Shown: piece by piece, positions 26,943 to 38,578 of the stretch
Layout of the letters: every line of letters begins with the position of its first letter
Position numbering within the stretch: position 1 is the first letter of the stretch
Source: Fuchsiella alkaliacetigena
GTDB lineage: Bacteria > Bacillota > Halanaerobiia > Halobacteroidales > Acetohalobiaceae
DNA: 64,000 bases
NCBI RefSeq assembly: GCF_023227765.1
Contig: NZ_JALKBZ010000013.1
Location: 1 to 64,000 of the forward strand
Reading direction: 5' to 3'
The notes under the pieces: generated by a model
Seen by the model: the letters and a program-made list of their open reading frames with translations, nothing else
The model's database searches: none
Told to the model about the DNA's origin: nothing
Made by a program: the position numbers and the translations under genes

Positions 26943-29378
26943 TTATTCTTTTATTTTCTGATCAATATAAGCTAAAGAAACTACTTGATCTCCTTGGTCT
27001 AAACTCATTACTTTAACCCCTTGGGTATTTCGACCTGTAGAAGAAACTTCCTTTACAGATATTCTAATCAAAATTCCCTTTTCAGAAATCAACATTACTT
27101 CATCATCGTCTTCCACCATTTTTAAAGCTATTAACTTTCCATTTTTATCAGTTCTTTTTAAAGTTAATAATCCTTTACCAGCTCTGCTTTGTAATCTATA
27201 CTCTTCAATAGGTGTCCGCTTACCATAACCTTGATCTGTAACTACTAATAATTGCGAGCCTTCTTTAACAACATCCATTCCAATTACTTGATCTTCTAAA
27301 CCTAAGTTTATCCCCTTGACTCCTCTAGCTGTTCTGCCCATGCTTCTAACTTCCAACTCTGAAAATCTAATAGCTAATCCTAATTCTGTACCTAAAATAA
27401 TATCTTGATTACCAGTGGTTAGTTTAACTTCAATTAATTCATCATCTGTTGGCAAGTCAATACCTATTAGACCAGTGTAATTAGTATCAAAATCCTCTAA
27501 CTCAGTCTTTTTAACTATTCCTTTTTTAGTAGCCATTAATAAATAATTATCAGCTTTAAAGTTGTCAATTGGAATCACAGTTGTAATTTTTTCTTCAGAT
27601 TTAAGTTCCAATAGATTAATAATTGCTGTTCCCCGAGCTTGACGACTTCCTTCAGGAATTTTATATCCTTTTAATCTATAAACTCGCCCTTGGCTAGTGA
27701 AAAAAAGTAAATAATTATGAGTAGAAGTAGTATATAGATTTTCTACAAAATCATCTTCAGCAGTTTTAACCCCAATAATTCCTTTGCCGCCGCGATGTTG
27801 ACTTTTATATCTATTCAAAGGCATTCTTTTAATATATCCTTGTTTAGTTAAGGTAATTACTATTTCCTCTTCTTCAATTAAATCTTCTAGCTCAATATCA
27901 ACTTCCTTATCTACAATTTCAGTTTGTCTAGCATCAGCATACTTATCTTTTAAAGCTAAAATCTCCTTTTTAATGATTTCTAATAATTTCTTGTCGCTAG
28001 CTAAAATAGATTTAAAACGTTCGATTTTTGCAGTTAGTTCCTGATGTTCAGAGTTTATCTTTTCCATTTCTAAACCTGTTAATCTCTGTAATCTCATTCT
28101 TAAAATTGCTATAGCTTGCTTTTTAGTAAGGTCAAACTCTGACCTTAATCTCTTTTGAGCTAGTTTTCTATTATCAGAACTACGAACCACTTTTATTACT
28201 GCATCTATATTATTTAAGGCAGTTCTTAAACCTTCTAAAATATGAACTCTAGCTTCCGCTTTATCTAATTTATGTTTAGTGCGTCTAGTTATTACTTCTT
28301 TTTGATGTTCTAAATATTTATTTAAAACTTCTTTTAAATTTAATACTTTAGGTTCTCCATTCACTAAAGCTAACATAATAATTCCGAAAGTAGTCTGTAA
28401 TCTAGTATGTTTGAAGAGTTTATTAAGCGTTATTTTAGGATTAATTCCTCTTTTTAGCTCAATTACTATTCTTAAGCCTTGTCGATCAGATTCGTCTCTT
28501 AAGTCAGCAACTCCCTTAACTTTTTCATCTTCTATGATCAAGTTAGCTATTTTTTCTACTAATTTAGCTTTATTAACTTGATAAGGTAGTTCAGTAATAA
28601 TTATTCTTGACTTTCCATTTTTAAACTCTTCTATTTCCGTTCTTGCTCTTAAACTTACCTTTCCTTTGCCAGTTTCAAAGGCCTTCTTAATTCCTTTTCT
28701 TCCTAAAATTAGTCCCCCCGTAGGAAAATCTGGGCCCTTAATAGTCTCCATTAATTCCAAAACTTCAATCTCAGGGTTATCTATTAACCTTATTAGCCCA
28801 TCTATTACTTCGCTTATATTGTGGGGAGGAATATTAGTTGACATTCCCACTGCAATTCCGGAAGTACCGTTAATTAATAAATTAGGCAAGCGAGCTGGTA
28901 AAACTTCAGGCTCCTCCAAAGTATCATCAAAGTTAGCTTTAAAATCAACTGTATTTTTTTCAATATCAGCTAATAATTCAGTAGCAATAGAAGACATCCT
29001 AGCTTCTGTATAACGCATTGCTGCTGCTGAATCACCATCTATAGAACCGAAGTTTCCTTGACCATCTATTAAAGGATATCTATAATTAAACTCCTGAGCC
29101 ATTCTAACCATAGTATCATAGACAGCAGTATCACCATGAGGATGATACTTACCTAATACCTCTCCTACGATTCTAGCTGACTTTTTATGAGACTTATTAG
29201 GGGTCATCCCTAAGTCATGCATAGCATATAAAATACGGCGATGAACAGGCTTTAGACCATCTCTGACATCGGGTAGGGCCCGACCTGCAATCACACTCAT
29301 AGCATAATCCATATATGCTTCTTTCATTTCATCTCTAATATCAACAGCTTGTACCTGTTGATCCTTTACTTTAGACAT
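26943..29378 (-). CDS. gyrA: DNA gyrase subunit A
   Basis: 811-residue GyrA. Catalytic Tyr in [11 protein letters not shown] near 122; quinolone-resistance region [19 protein letters not shown] near 80-98 with Asp at position 87-equivalent; C-terminal beta-pinwheel with GyrA-box QHRGGKGI near 527. ATG at 29378 has TTAGGAGGG upstream; the frame to 29399 begins upstream of that SD. Follows gyrB by 32 bp. Confidence 0.97.
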   Translation of the reverse strand: MSKVKDQQVQAVDIRDEMKEAYMDYAMSVIAGRALPDVRDGLKPVHRRILYAMHDLGMTPNKSHKKSARIVGEVLGKYHPHGDTAVYDTMVRMAQEFNYRYPLIDGQGNFGSIDGDSAAAMRYTEARMSSIATELLADIEKNTVDFKANFDDTLEEPEVLPARLPNLLINGTSGIAVGMSTNIPPHNISEVIDGLIRLIDNPEIEVLELMETIKGPDFPTGGLILGRKGIKKAFETGKGKVSLRARTEIEEFKNGKSRIIITELPYQVNKAKLVEKIANLIIEDEKVKGVADLRDESDRQGLRIVIELKRGINPKITLNKLFKHTRLQTTFGIIMLALVNGEPKVLNLKEVLNKYLEHQKEVITRRTKHKLDKAEARVHILEGLRTALNNIDAVIKVVRSSDNRKLAQKRLRSEFDLTKKQAIAILRMRLQRLTGLEMEKINSEHQELTAKIERFKSILASDKKLLEIIKKEILALKDKYADARQTEIVDKEVDIELEDLIEEEEIVITLTKQGYIKRMPLNRYKSQHRGGKGIIGVKTAEDDFVENLYTTSTHNYLLFFTSQGRVYRLKGYKIPEGSRQARGTAIINLLELKSEEKITTVIPIDNFKADNYLLMATKKGIVKKTELEDFDTNYTGLIGIDLPTDDELIEVKLTTGNQDIILGTELGLAIRFSELEVRSMGRTARGVKGINLGLEDQVIGMDVVKEGSQLLVVTDQGYGKRTPIEEYRLQSRAGKGLLTLKRTDKNGKLIALKMVEDDDEVMLISEKGILIRISVKEVSSTGRNTQGVKVMSLDQGDQVVSLAYIDQKIKE

Positions 29379-29410
29379 TCTATTCCCTCCTAACTTCATA
29401 GCCTCTATCC

Positions 29411-31348
<1,938 letters not shown>

Positions 31349-31377
31349 TTACCTTCAAACTAACTTAAACTATAAAA

Positions 31378-31635
31378 TTAACAATCACAGTTTAAATTAG
31401 CTACAAAGTTCATCCTCTTCCTCAATGTTTTAGAAGATATTGGTGAATAATAAATAGTTTCATCAGTTACTATAAATGATTTAGCTTTATCTCCAGCAAA
31501 ATCTTCAATAAAATCTTCCTCTTTAGCTGTTTGTAAAAAGCTTCTTGAATCATCTGAATCAGTTGATTCAAAATCAGCTATTAGTACTACATCTTTGACA
31601 GGAATCATATAGTCATTACCTAAATGTAATAACAT
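31378..31635 (-). CDS. remB: Extracellular matrix regulator RemB (DUF370)
   Basis: 85-residue DUF370 protein (YaaB). Signature MLLHLGNDYMIPVKDVVLIADFE at the start and SFIVTDETIYYSPISSKTLRKR later. RemA/RemB proteins are LytTR-like DNA-binding regulators of biofilm and osmoprotection genes in Bacillus. Located between recF and gyrB, the standard position. Confidence 0.9.
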   Translation of the reverse strand: MLLHLGNDYMIPVKDVVLIADFESTDSDDSRSFLQTAKEEDFIEDFAGDKAKSFIVTDETIYYSPISSKTLRKRMNFVANLNCDC

Positions 31636-31802
31636 TTTTTATCCTCCCCAGATTATAAATTTTAAATATTAGCAGGTTATAAGGTTAATTTAATGCTCTC
31701 TAATTTTATTTTAATAGTTAATATTTCAACTATAATAATACAGTAATAGCAATTATGTAAAAGCAGAAATAACTTTCTAAACATTGTAATTTAAAGTAAT
31801 CT

Positions 31803-32915
31803 TTATATTGAAGTTAAGGTTCCTTTTTTTATACGATAAAAACTTTTATTTAAATCTAGCTTACTTAATTCTTTATTTACTTTAGTGCTAGTTATGAAAG
31901 TTTGTACTTTATTTTTAATGACTTTTAATAGATAATGGCACCGTTTACCATCTAATTCAGAAAATACATCGTCCAATAATAGTATTGGATACTCTCCAAT
32001 TTCAGATTTCATAAACTCTAATTCCGCTAATTTTAAAGCTAAAGCAGTAGTTCTTTGCTGGCCTTGTGAACCATATTTTCTAATATTTATATCATTAACT
32101 TCAAAAAGCATATCATCACGATGAGGGCCAACTATACTGTATCCTTTATCTATTTCTTGTTGACGAAAACTTTTAATTTTTTTATCGAATTTATCTTTAA
32201 TTTCTGATAAGCTCAAATCATTACTTAAATCTAAAGAGGATTTATACTTTAACTTTAATGTTTCTGAGCCGTCTGTTATTTTACGATGCATCAGTCTAGC
32301 TAAAATTCCTAGTTTTTCTACTGTTTCTAAGCGCTTAAGAATTACTTTACTTCCTAAATCAATTAATTGCTGATCCCAAACACCTAACATTTCTTGACTA
32401 CTATGTTTTTCTCTGATGTCCTTTAATAAATTATTTCTTTGTTTTAAAACTTTATTGTACTCCTTTAAATTATGACGATAATAGGAATTAACTTGAGAAA
32501 TCTCTAAATTAATAAACTTTCTTCTTCCAGCAGGACTACCTTTCACTAATTCTAAATCTTCCGGAGAAAATATAATAGTATTTAAATAGCCCAGTAGTTC
32601 ATTAATCTTTTTTAAAGAGTTAGAATTAACCTTTGCTTTTTTTCCTCTATTTTCAATCAATAATTCTATACTAAAATTTCGTTCTTTTCTTGATACTTCA
32701 CCCTTAACATAAGCTTTCTCTTGGTTCCAGTTTATCATTTCCGAGGTAATATTAGTTCTATGTGAATTACCTGTGCTCAATAGATATATTGCTTCCAATA
32801 TATTAGTCTTTCCCTGAGCATTATTTCCTATAAATAAATTTAGATTTTTATTTAAATTTAATTCTAAAGTATTATAGTTCCTAAAATTATTTAAAAAAAG
32901 ACCAGTTAAGTACAA
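31803..32915 (-). CDS. recF: DNA replication and repair protein RecF
   Basis: 370-residue SMC-like ABC ATPase. Walker A FIGNNAQGKTNILEAIYLL near 28-46, signature YGSQGQQRTTALALKLAE near 288-305, Walker B YPILLLDDVFSELDGKR near 315-331. Works with RecO/RecR at gaps. 15 bp after yaaA. Confidence 0.96.
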   Translation of the reverse strand: MYLTGLFLNNFRNYNTLELNLNKNLNLFIGNNAQGKTNILEAIYLLSTGNSHRTNITSEMINWNQEKAYVKGEVSRKERNFSIELLIENRGKKAKVNSNSLKKINELLGYLNTIIFSPEDLELVKGSPAGRRKFINLEISQVNSYYRHNLKEYNKVLKQRNNLLKDIREKHSSQEMLGVWDQQLIDLGSKVILKRLETVEKLGILARLMHRKITDGSETLKLKYKSSLDLSNDLSLSEIKDKFDKKIKSFRQQEIDKGYSIVGPHRDDMLFEVNDINIRKYGSQGQQRTTALALKLAELEFMKSEIGEYPILLLDDVFSELDGKRCHYLLKVIKNKVQTFITSTKVNKELSKLDLNKSFYRIKKGTLTSI

Positions 32916-32930
32916 ACTTATTTTTCACCC

Positions 32931-33155
32931 CTATCCATTAACAATTATTTGATACTTTTCATCTGCCACTTTAATTATATCTTTTGCAGATAGGGTTGTA
33001 CTACGCCTTTTCTCTATTTCACCGTTAACCATTACATTCCCTTTTTTTATCATTGATTTAGCTTCACCACCAGTAGAAGCTAAGTTAGCCCACTTTAGAA
33101 ATTGATCTAGTTCAATTGTATCTGTATTAATAATTATCTTTTTCAATACTATCAC
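32931..33155 (-). CDS. yaaA: S4-domain protein YaaA (RlbA)
   Basis: 74-residue protein that is essentially one S4 RNA-binding domain: IELDQFLKWANLASTGGEAKSMI, VMVNGE and a C-terminal strand. In Bacillus the homologue aids ribosome assembly or binds nucleic acid; exact role open. Located between dnaN and recF. Confidence 0.9.
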   Translation of the reverse strand: MIVLKKIIINTDTIELDQFLKWANLASTGGEAKSMIKKGNVMVNGEIEKRRSTTLSAKDIIKVADEKYQIIVNG

Positions 33156-33173
33156 TCCTATTGTATTAGTTTG

Positions 33174-34277
33174 TTAAGCTGACCTGACAGGCATAATTAT
33201 ATAAATATAATCATTGTTGTCAATTTCTTTGATTACTCCTGGATTTAAAGAACCAGATAAATTCATTAACACCTTTTCTTCTTCAATCACCTTCAAAACA
33301 TCAATCAAATAACTAGCATTAAAAGCAATTTCTGTATTCTCACCTTTCTGATCAACCTTTATTTGTTCATATGATTCACCAACTTCTGGTGAATTAGACT
33401 TAATTATCAAAAAATTATCTTTTAATTCAACTTTAATAATATTTGAATTATCTTTTGCTAACAAAGAAGCTCTCTTAGTTGCATTTAATAATTGATTCTT
33501 ATCAATTTCAACTTCGGTTTTGGAGCTATCTGGAAGTACTTGTTGATAACTAGGAAACTGCCCTTCAATTAACCTTGAAATTAAAGTTATATTTAAAAAA
33601 TTAAATAATATTTGATTTTCTGTAATTACTACCTTTATTTCTTCTTCTTCTTCCGAAGTCAGTAATTTACTTAATTCTTCTAAAGTTTTACTAGGTATAA
33701 TTACTTCACTATTTTTAAACTCTTTATCTAATCTAGAATTTGAATAAGCTAATCTATATGAATCAGTAGCAATCATTTTTAATTCATTATTTTCTATTAA
33801 TAATAAGCCGCCTGTTAAAAAAGGTCTACTTTCATCTTGAGAAGTTGCAAATTTAGTTCGATTTATCATATCCTTAAAAAAAGCTGAAGATAAAGTGTAA
33901 TTAATACCTGATTCAATTTCAGGAAGCAAAGGAAATTCATCAGCTGGAGATCCATTAATTTTAAACTGAGATCTTTTAAATTCAATCTTAGTATTATTAT
34001 TGGAGTTTACTTTTAATTTTAATTTTTCTTTTGGTAATTCTCTAATAATATTAGCTAAATAAGTAGCAGGTAATACTACAGCTCCTTTTTCGAGAATATT
34101 TGCTTCAACAGTACATTCTATTCCTAACTCTAAATCAGTAGCAACCAGCTTTAGTTTATCTTTTTCTGTTTTAATTAATATTCCTGATAAAATTGGTAAA
34201 GCATTGTTAGTAGAAACAGCTTTTCGAACAGTCTGAATCCCATTATAAAATTCTTTTTGATTAATTTTTATTTCCAT
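33174..34277 (-). CDS. dnaN: DNA polymerase III beta clamp DnaN
   Basis: 367-residue sliding clamp with three similar domains (about 1-120, 125-245, 248-367). Conserved features include LPILSGILIKTEKD near 30, ATDSYRLAYS near 168, the hydrophobic pocket residues and the C-terminal YIIMPVRSA. ATG at 34277 has GGAGGA upstream; an extended frame to 34295 overlaps that SD. Loaded by DnaX/HolB; target of YabA-DnaA control. Confidence 0.96.
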   Translation of the reverse strand: MEIKINQKEFYNGIQTVRKAVSTNNALPILSGILIKTEKDKLKLVATDLELGIECTVEANILEKGAVVLPATYLANIIRELPKEKLKLKVNSNNNTKIEFKRSQFKINGSPADEFPLLPEIESGINYTLSSAFFKDMINRTKFATSQDESRPFLTGGLLLIENNELKMIATDSYRLAYSNSRLDKEFKNSEVIIPSKTLEELSKLLTSEEEEEIKVVITENQILFNFLNITLISRLIEGQFPSYQQVLPDSSKTEVEIDKNQLLNATKRASLLAKDNSNIIKVELKDNFLIIKSNSPEVGESYEQIKVDQKGENTEIAFNASYLIDVLKVIEEEKVLMNLSGSLNPGVIKEIDNNDYIYIIMPVRSA

Positions 34278-34299
34278 AATTATTTCCTCCTCCAAAAAG

Positions 34300-34560
34300 T
34301 TATCAACAATAAATCAAAGCATCTATTACTATTATTACTACATGTTTATATATAATAAAACATGCTAGTAGTAGTAATAGGGGGTTGTGGATATGTGGAA
34401 AAGTCTAATAAACCCTTGAAATAACAGGGAGGATGCTTGTGGATAGATTGTGGGCGGATTGTGGATAAGTGCGGCTTATCCACAGCTCATTAAAAACCTA
34501 TTAGTTATTAACAATTCATCCACAAGTTATCCACAGGTAATCCACAGGGTTATCCACAGG
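34300..34560. other. oriC, dnaA-dnaN intergenic DnaA-box cluster
   Basis: DnaA boxes: perfect TTATCCACA at 34476-34484, 34527-34535 and 34550-34558; the complement TGTGGATAA at 34460-34468; near-matches at 34386-34394, 34438-34446, 34538-34546 and TTATCAACA at 34300-34308. The dense right-hand end abuts the dnaA stop. This corresponds to the incC-side half of a bipartite Firmicute oriC. Confidence 0.88.
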
Positions 34561-34567
34561 TATTTTT

Positions 34568-35917
34568 TTAAATTTTAACTCTATTAATTAACTTTTTTAT
34601 AGTGCTGTTAAGTTCTTTATCTTCTTTAATTTGTTTATTAATTTTTTCATAAGCATGTAAAACTGTAGTATGGTCTTTACCTCCAAATTTTTCGCCTATT
34701 TTAGGTAAAGAAGAGTCAGTTATTTTCCTAGCAATATACATAGCTATTTGTCTAGGAAAAGTTATTGCTCTAGTTCTTTTTTTAGACTTCATATCTTTCA
34801 TATCTAATTCATAATAGTCTGTAACTATTTTTTGAATTAGTTCAATTGTTATTTCTTTGGGTTCTGAGGTAGTGGGAACAATATCTTTTAAAGCTTTTTG
34901 AGCTAATTCAATAGTGATGTCATTTTCAGCTAAGGATGAATAAGCAACTACTCTAACCAATGCTCCTTCTAATTCTCTAATATTAGAATGAATTTGATTA
35001 GCAATATAAACTATCACTTCATTAGGTACACTTAGATCTTCTAACGTTGCTTTTTTACGCAAAATAGCAATTCTAGTCTCTAAATCAGGCTCTTGAATAT
35101 CAGTAATTAATCCCCACTCAAATCTAGATCTTAATCTTTCTTCTAAAGTAGGTATTTCTTTTGGAGGACGATCACTAGAGATTATTATTTGTTTATTTGC
35201 TTCATGTAAGGTGTTGAAAGTATGAAAAAATTCTTCTTGAGTTCTTTCTTTACCAGCTAAAAACTGAATATCATCTATTAGCAAAATATCCATACTTCTA
35301 TATTTATTTCTAAAATTAATCGCTTGGTCATCACGAATTGAGTTAATTAATTCGTTGGTGAATTTTTCCGAAGTAACATAAGCAACTTTGAGGTTTGAAT
35401 TATGTTCTTGAATATAATGTCCAATGGCATGCATTAAATGAGTTTTACCTAAACCTACATCTCCATAAATAAATAAAGGATTATATGCTTTTGCTGGAGC
35501 TTCTGCTACTGCTAAAGAAGCTGCATGAGCAAAACGATTACTACTTCCTATAACAAAGGTATCAAAAGTATATTTGGGGTTTAAAGGAGTATTTAAATCG
35601 TTTTCTTGTAAATCTTTTTCTGGTGATTCATTATTATCTGAAATTACAATTTCTTTTTCTCTTTCTTGAGGAATTATAAATTTAACATCTAAATTTTTAT
35701 CTATTAACTTATTAATAGTTTCTTCAATTAAATCAGAGTATCTTGTTTCCAGCCAGTCTCTAGAAAATTCATTAGGTACTTCAATTATAGCAGCATTATC
35801 TTTAATAGATAGTAATTTAGTAGATTTTAACCAAGTTTCAAAACTTGGTTTGCTTAACTTAGCTTTAAATATTTCTAGGCTTTCTCGCCAAATTTTATTT
35901 AAGTTTTTATTGGTCAT
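34568..35917 (-). CDS. dnaA: Chromosomal replication initiator DnaA
   Basis: 449-residue DnaA: N-terminal DnaB/partner-binding domain I (to about 80), a short linker, AAA+ domain with Walker [15 protein letters not shown] near 150-163 and Walker [14 protein letters not shown] near 211-223, then domain IV with the DNA-binding signature [16 protein letters not shown] near 416-431. SD AGGAGG upstream of ATG 35917. Flanked on both sides by DnaA boxes, consistent with autoregulation. Confidence 0.98.
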   Translation of the reverse strand: MTNKNLNKIWRESLEIFKAKLSKPSFETWLKSTKLLSIKDNAAIIEVPNEFSRDWLETRYSDLIEETINKLIDKNLDVKFIIPQEREKEIVISDNNESPEKDLQENDLNTPLNPKYTFDTFVIGSSNRFAHAASLAVAEAPAKAYNPLFIYGDVGLGKTHLMHAIGHYIQEHNSNLKVAYVTSEKFTNELINSIRDDQAINFRNKYRSMDILLIDDIQFLAGKERTQEEFFHTFNTLHEANKQIIISSDRPPKEIPTLEERLRSRFEWGLITDIQEPDLETRIAILRKKATLEDLSVPNEVIVYIANQIHSNIRELEGALVRVVAYSSLAENDITIELAQKALKDIVPTTSEPKEITIELIQKIVTDYYELDMKDMKSKKRTRAITFPRQIAMYIARKITDSSLPKIGEKFGGKDHTTVLHAYEKINKQIKEDKELNSTIKKLINRVKI

Positions 35918-35945
35918 AAAATCAAACCTCCTAACAAATTAAAAG

Positions 35946-36281
35946 TTATCCACAGGATTTTTTTGCAAACACTTTGAAGGTAATTATTTATATTTTACCC
36001 AAAATATTCAATTATAATCTTGTGATTACAACTAATAGACGCTTTATCCACAATAAATTACTACTTTATCCACAATATTATACTAAATATTATTTTTATT
36101 AGATATAAAAAGGCAAAAAAAATATATCAGATATAAGTTATCCACAGGACTGTTAATAACTTGTGAATAACTTTTAAATCTGATAACTGCTTAATTTTCT
36201 AAATTTAATTAATAAGGATAATCTATTTATTATTTTAATTAGGTACCATAATAATAACAAATCATTAATAAATTATCAACA
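35946..36281. other. oriC, DnaA-box cluster upstream of dnaA
   Basis: Perfect TTATCCACA at 35946-35954, 36044-36052, 36066-36074 and 36138-36146; near-matches TGTGAATAA at 36162-36170 and TTATCAACA at 36273-36281. The intervening DNA is extremely AT-rich and may include an unwinding element. No gene is present between dnaA (start 35917) and rnpA (36492); in particular no rpmH. Confidence 0.85.
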
Positions 36282-36374
36282 ATAATTTAAGGTATTTTTA
36301 TAATCTTATACTTAGATTAACTCATGATTGTAGAATATATTTATTAAAAGCAAGGGATCATTTTTTAATATATC

Positions 36375-36403
36375 TTGACAGGAAGGTAATAAATAACTAT
36401 AAT
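36375..36403 (+). promoter_or_regulatory. Promoter of rnpA operon
   Basis: TTGACA (36375-36380), 17-bp spacer, TATAAT (36398-36403); predicted start near 36410, about 80 nt before rnpA. Confidence 0.75.
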
Positions 36404-36491
36404 TTATATAGTGGAGAAGATTTAATTTTTTATAGATTTATTTTTTGTTTATTTTCTATAATTGAATTTATATAGAGGTGCATTTATTTAT

Positions 36492-36848
36492 ATGAAAAAA
36501 AGTAATAAGACGTTTCCTAAATCGGAACGGTTAACTAAAAACCATCAATTTAAAAGAGTTTATGAGCAGGGAAACTCAATAGCAAATGAATTTGTAGTGC
36601 TATACTTTTTAAAAAATGGAGGTAATAAAAGGAGAATTGGTTTTAGTATTAGTAAAAAAATTGGTAAGGCTGTTATTAGAAATAGAATTAAAAGAATTTT
36701 TAAAGAAATCTACCGTAAAAATAAAAATGATTTAGTTTCGGGGATTGACTTAATTATTATTGCTAGAAAAGGAATTGCTGGAGCTTCTTATAAAGAAATT
36801 AAAGCTGCAGTCTTTAATTTATTTATAAGAGCTTCTTTGTTTAAATAA
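36492..36848 (+). CDS. rnpA: Ribonuclease P protein component
   Basis: 118-residue RnpA. Core motif GKAVIRNRIKRIFKEIYRK (the RNR signature) near 61-79 and RRIGFSISKKIG before it; N-terminus LTKNHQFKRVYEQG. ATG at 36492 has GAGGTG 11 bases upstream; a longer TTG frame from 36462 spans the SD. The first gene of rnpA-yidD-yidC-jag; rpmH, which almost always precedes rnpA, is missing here. Confidence 0.95.
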   Translation: MKKSNKTFPKSERLTKNHQFKRVYEQGNSIANEFVVLYFLKNGGNKRRIGFSISKKIGKAVIRNRIKRIFKEIYRKNKNDLVSGIDLIIIARKGIAGASYKEIKAAVFNLFIRASLFK

Positions 36849-36869
36849 ATTTAGGTGAGGTTATTAATA

Positions 36870-37082
36870 ATGTTAGTTTATATAATATCTATATTAATTA
36901 AGCTTTATCAAAAGATTATTTCGCCTTGGCAACCTGGTAAATGTAGATTTTATCCTACTTGCTCTAATTATGCTCTTAGTGCTATTAATAAGTATGGTTT
37001 TTTTAAGGGGAGTTTAATGAGTATTAGAAGGATTTTATCATGTCATCCCTTTAATTCGGGTGGGTATGATCCAGTTGAATAG
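36870..37082 (+). CDS. yidD: Membrane protein insertion factor YidD
   Basis: 70-residue UPF0161 protein: amphipathic N-terminus, [27 protein letters not shown], then [20 protein letters not shown]. Three conserved cysteines. Assists YidC-dependent insertion. ATG at 36870 has AGGTGAGG nine bases upstream; a GTG six codons earlier overlaps the SD. Between rnpA and yidC as usual. Confidence 0.94.
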   Translation: MLVYIISILIKLYQKIISPWQPGKCRFYPTCSNYALSAINKYGFFKGSLMSIRRILSCHPFNSGGYDPVE

Positions 37083-37165
37083 AACTGACAGTTCTTATAA
37101 CTTAAAGTTAAAGTATTTTGTATTAATTAAGTAATATTTATAATTGATTGAGGAGGTTGTAAAAT

Positions 37166-37840
37166 TTGTTGAATTTAATTTCATTAGGAATTCTAGGAGT
37201 TTTTGGTGATTTTTTTGGATGGTTAGGTAATTTGATGACTCAGTCTCTCGATTTTTTTTATGGTTTCACTAATAGCTACGGTTTAGCTATTATTTTATTA
37301 ACGATTATAATTAAAATAATTCTATTCCCTTTAATATCTAAACAGACTCGTTCGATGAAAGCTATGCAGAAGCTGCAGCCTGAGATGAATAAGTTAAAGG
37401 AAAAGTATGAGGATGAGCCTAAAAAATATCAAGAAAAAGTAATGGAATTATATAAAAAGAATAAGGTTAATCCTGCTGCGGGTTGTTTACCTCTTTTGAT
37501 ACAGATGCCTATTTTGTTAGCTTTATTTAGGGCCTTACAGGAGTTTCCTGCCTTAGAAGGTGTTGATTTTTTGTGGATTGCTAACTTAGCAGAACCGGAC
37601 TTTATATTGGTTATTTTGACTGGATTAGTGATGCTAGGGCAGTCTACTTTACAAAGAAAGATGTCTGGATCTGATTCTGGTAATAAGATTATGTTATTTA
37701 TGCCTTTATTTATAGTAGCTATTGGTTCTCGTTTACCAGCTGGAGTTTTAGTATATTGGTTTACTTCTAATTTATTAATGGTTCTTCAGCAGTATATCAT
37801 ATATAGAGAACCAATAACTATAAAGGGGGAGTCAAGCTAG
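37166..37840 (+). CDS. yidC: Membrane protein insertase YidC/OxaI
   Basis: 224-residue Oxa1-family insertase (SpoIIIJ-like). Five predicted TM segments; the cytoplasmic hairpin SKQTRSMKAMQKLQPEMNKL with the groove Arg near 64 precedes it, then NPAAGCLPLLIQMPILLALF. No convincing lipobox at the N-terminus, unlike Bacillus SpoIIIJ. Starts at TTG 37166 with GGAGGT eight bases upstream. Confidence 0.95.
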   Translation: MLNLISLGILGVFGDFFGWLGNLMTQSLDFFYGFTNSYGLAIILLTIIIKIILFPLISKQTRSMKAMQKLQPEMNKLKEKYEDEPKKYQEKVMELYKKNKVNPAAGCLPLLIQMPILLALFRALQEFPALEGVDFLWIANLAEPDFILVILTGLVMLGQSTLQRKMSGSDSGNKIMLFMPLFIVAIGSRLPAGVLVYWFTSNLLMVLQQYIIYREPITIKGESS

Positions 37841-37841
37841 A

Positions 37842-38471
37842 ATGGAAGAAATAATTCAAGAAGGAAATACCGTTGATCAAGCTTTAGAAAAGGCTTTGAA
37901 TAAATTAGCCACTAGCAGAGATAGGGTAGAAGTAGAGGTTTTAGATGAAGGAAGCGAAGGTTTTTTAGGAATTATTGGCGGAAAAAATGCTAAAGTTAAG
38001 GTGAAGAAAAAAGAGGATAAAAGCAAGAAGGCCGTTGAATTTATGGAAGATGTAATTGCTAATATGAATTTAGATATTAAAGTTGAAAAGTTAGCGGATA
38101 GGTCAAATGATGAACAGGTAGTAATTAATTTAACGGGATCTAATTTAGGGATTGTAATCGGTAGGCGAGGTAAAACCTTAGATGCTCTACAATATTTAGC
38201 TAATTTAGCTGTTAATAAGTATGATGATGATTATCGTTTAAGAGTAGTTATTGATGCTGAAGGATATAGAGAACGTCGCAAAGAAACTTTACGTGATTTA
38301 GCTTTAAGACTAGCCGATAAGGCTAAAGCTAAAAATAAGAAGGTTGTTTTAGAGCCGATGCCTCCTCATGAGAGAAGAATTATTCATAGTGCTCTACAGA
38401 GTGATTCTCAAGTGAAGACTCATAGTGAAGGTGAAGATCCTTATAGGAAGGTTGTTATTGTAGCTCAATAG
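37842..38471 (+). CDS. jag: RNA-binding protein Jag/KhpB
   Basis: 209 residues: Jag-N domain (about 1-50, EGNTVDQALEKALNKL, FLGIIGGKNAKVKVK), KH domain near 65-140 with GIVIGRRGKTLDALQYL, and R3H domain at the C-terminus with PMPPHERRIIHSALQ. Binds RNA with KhpA and affects cell elongation in streptococci. One base after yidC. Confidence 0.95.
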   Translation: MEEIIQEGNTVDQALEKALNKLATSRDRVEVEVLDEGSEGFLGIIGGKNAKVKVKKKEDKSKKAVEFMEDVIANMNLDIKVEKLADRSNDEQVVINLTGSNLGIVIGRRGKTLDALQYLANLAVNKYDDDYRLRVVIDAEGYRERRKETLRDLALRLADKAKAKNKKVVLEPMPPHERRIIHSALQSDSQVKTHSEGEDPYRKVVIVAQ

Positions 38472-38486
38472 TTTGTTGATTGATAG

Positions 38487-38514
38487 AACCCAGTAGAATT
38501 TCTACTGGGTTTTA
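38487..38514 (+). terminator. Terminator after jag
   Basis: Stem AACCCAGTAGA / TCTACTGGGTT with a 3-nt loop followed by TTT; ends the rnpA-yidD-yidC-jag operon. Confidence 0.75.
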
Positions 38515-38578
38515 AAAATTTAAAGTTGAATTAAGTAATGGTAATTGGGATAATTTAGAGTTAAGAGAGGTGATTGAA

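Noticed and set aside
28666-29013. 115-residue plus-strand ORF
   Set aside because: Antisense to gyrA with no SD and no recognisable family; shadow of a conserved gene.
36855-36870. Longer yidD, rnpA, gyrA, dnaN and similar N-termini
   Set aside because: In each case the extra codons overlap the Shine-Dalgarno of the internal ATG, so the shorter form is used.
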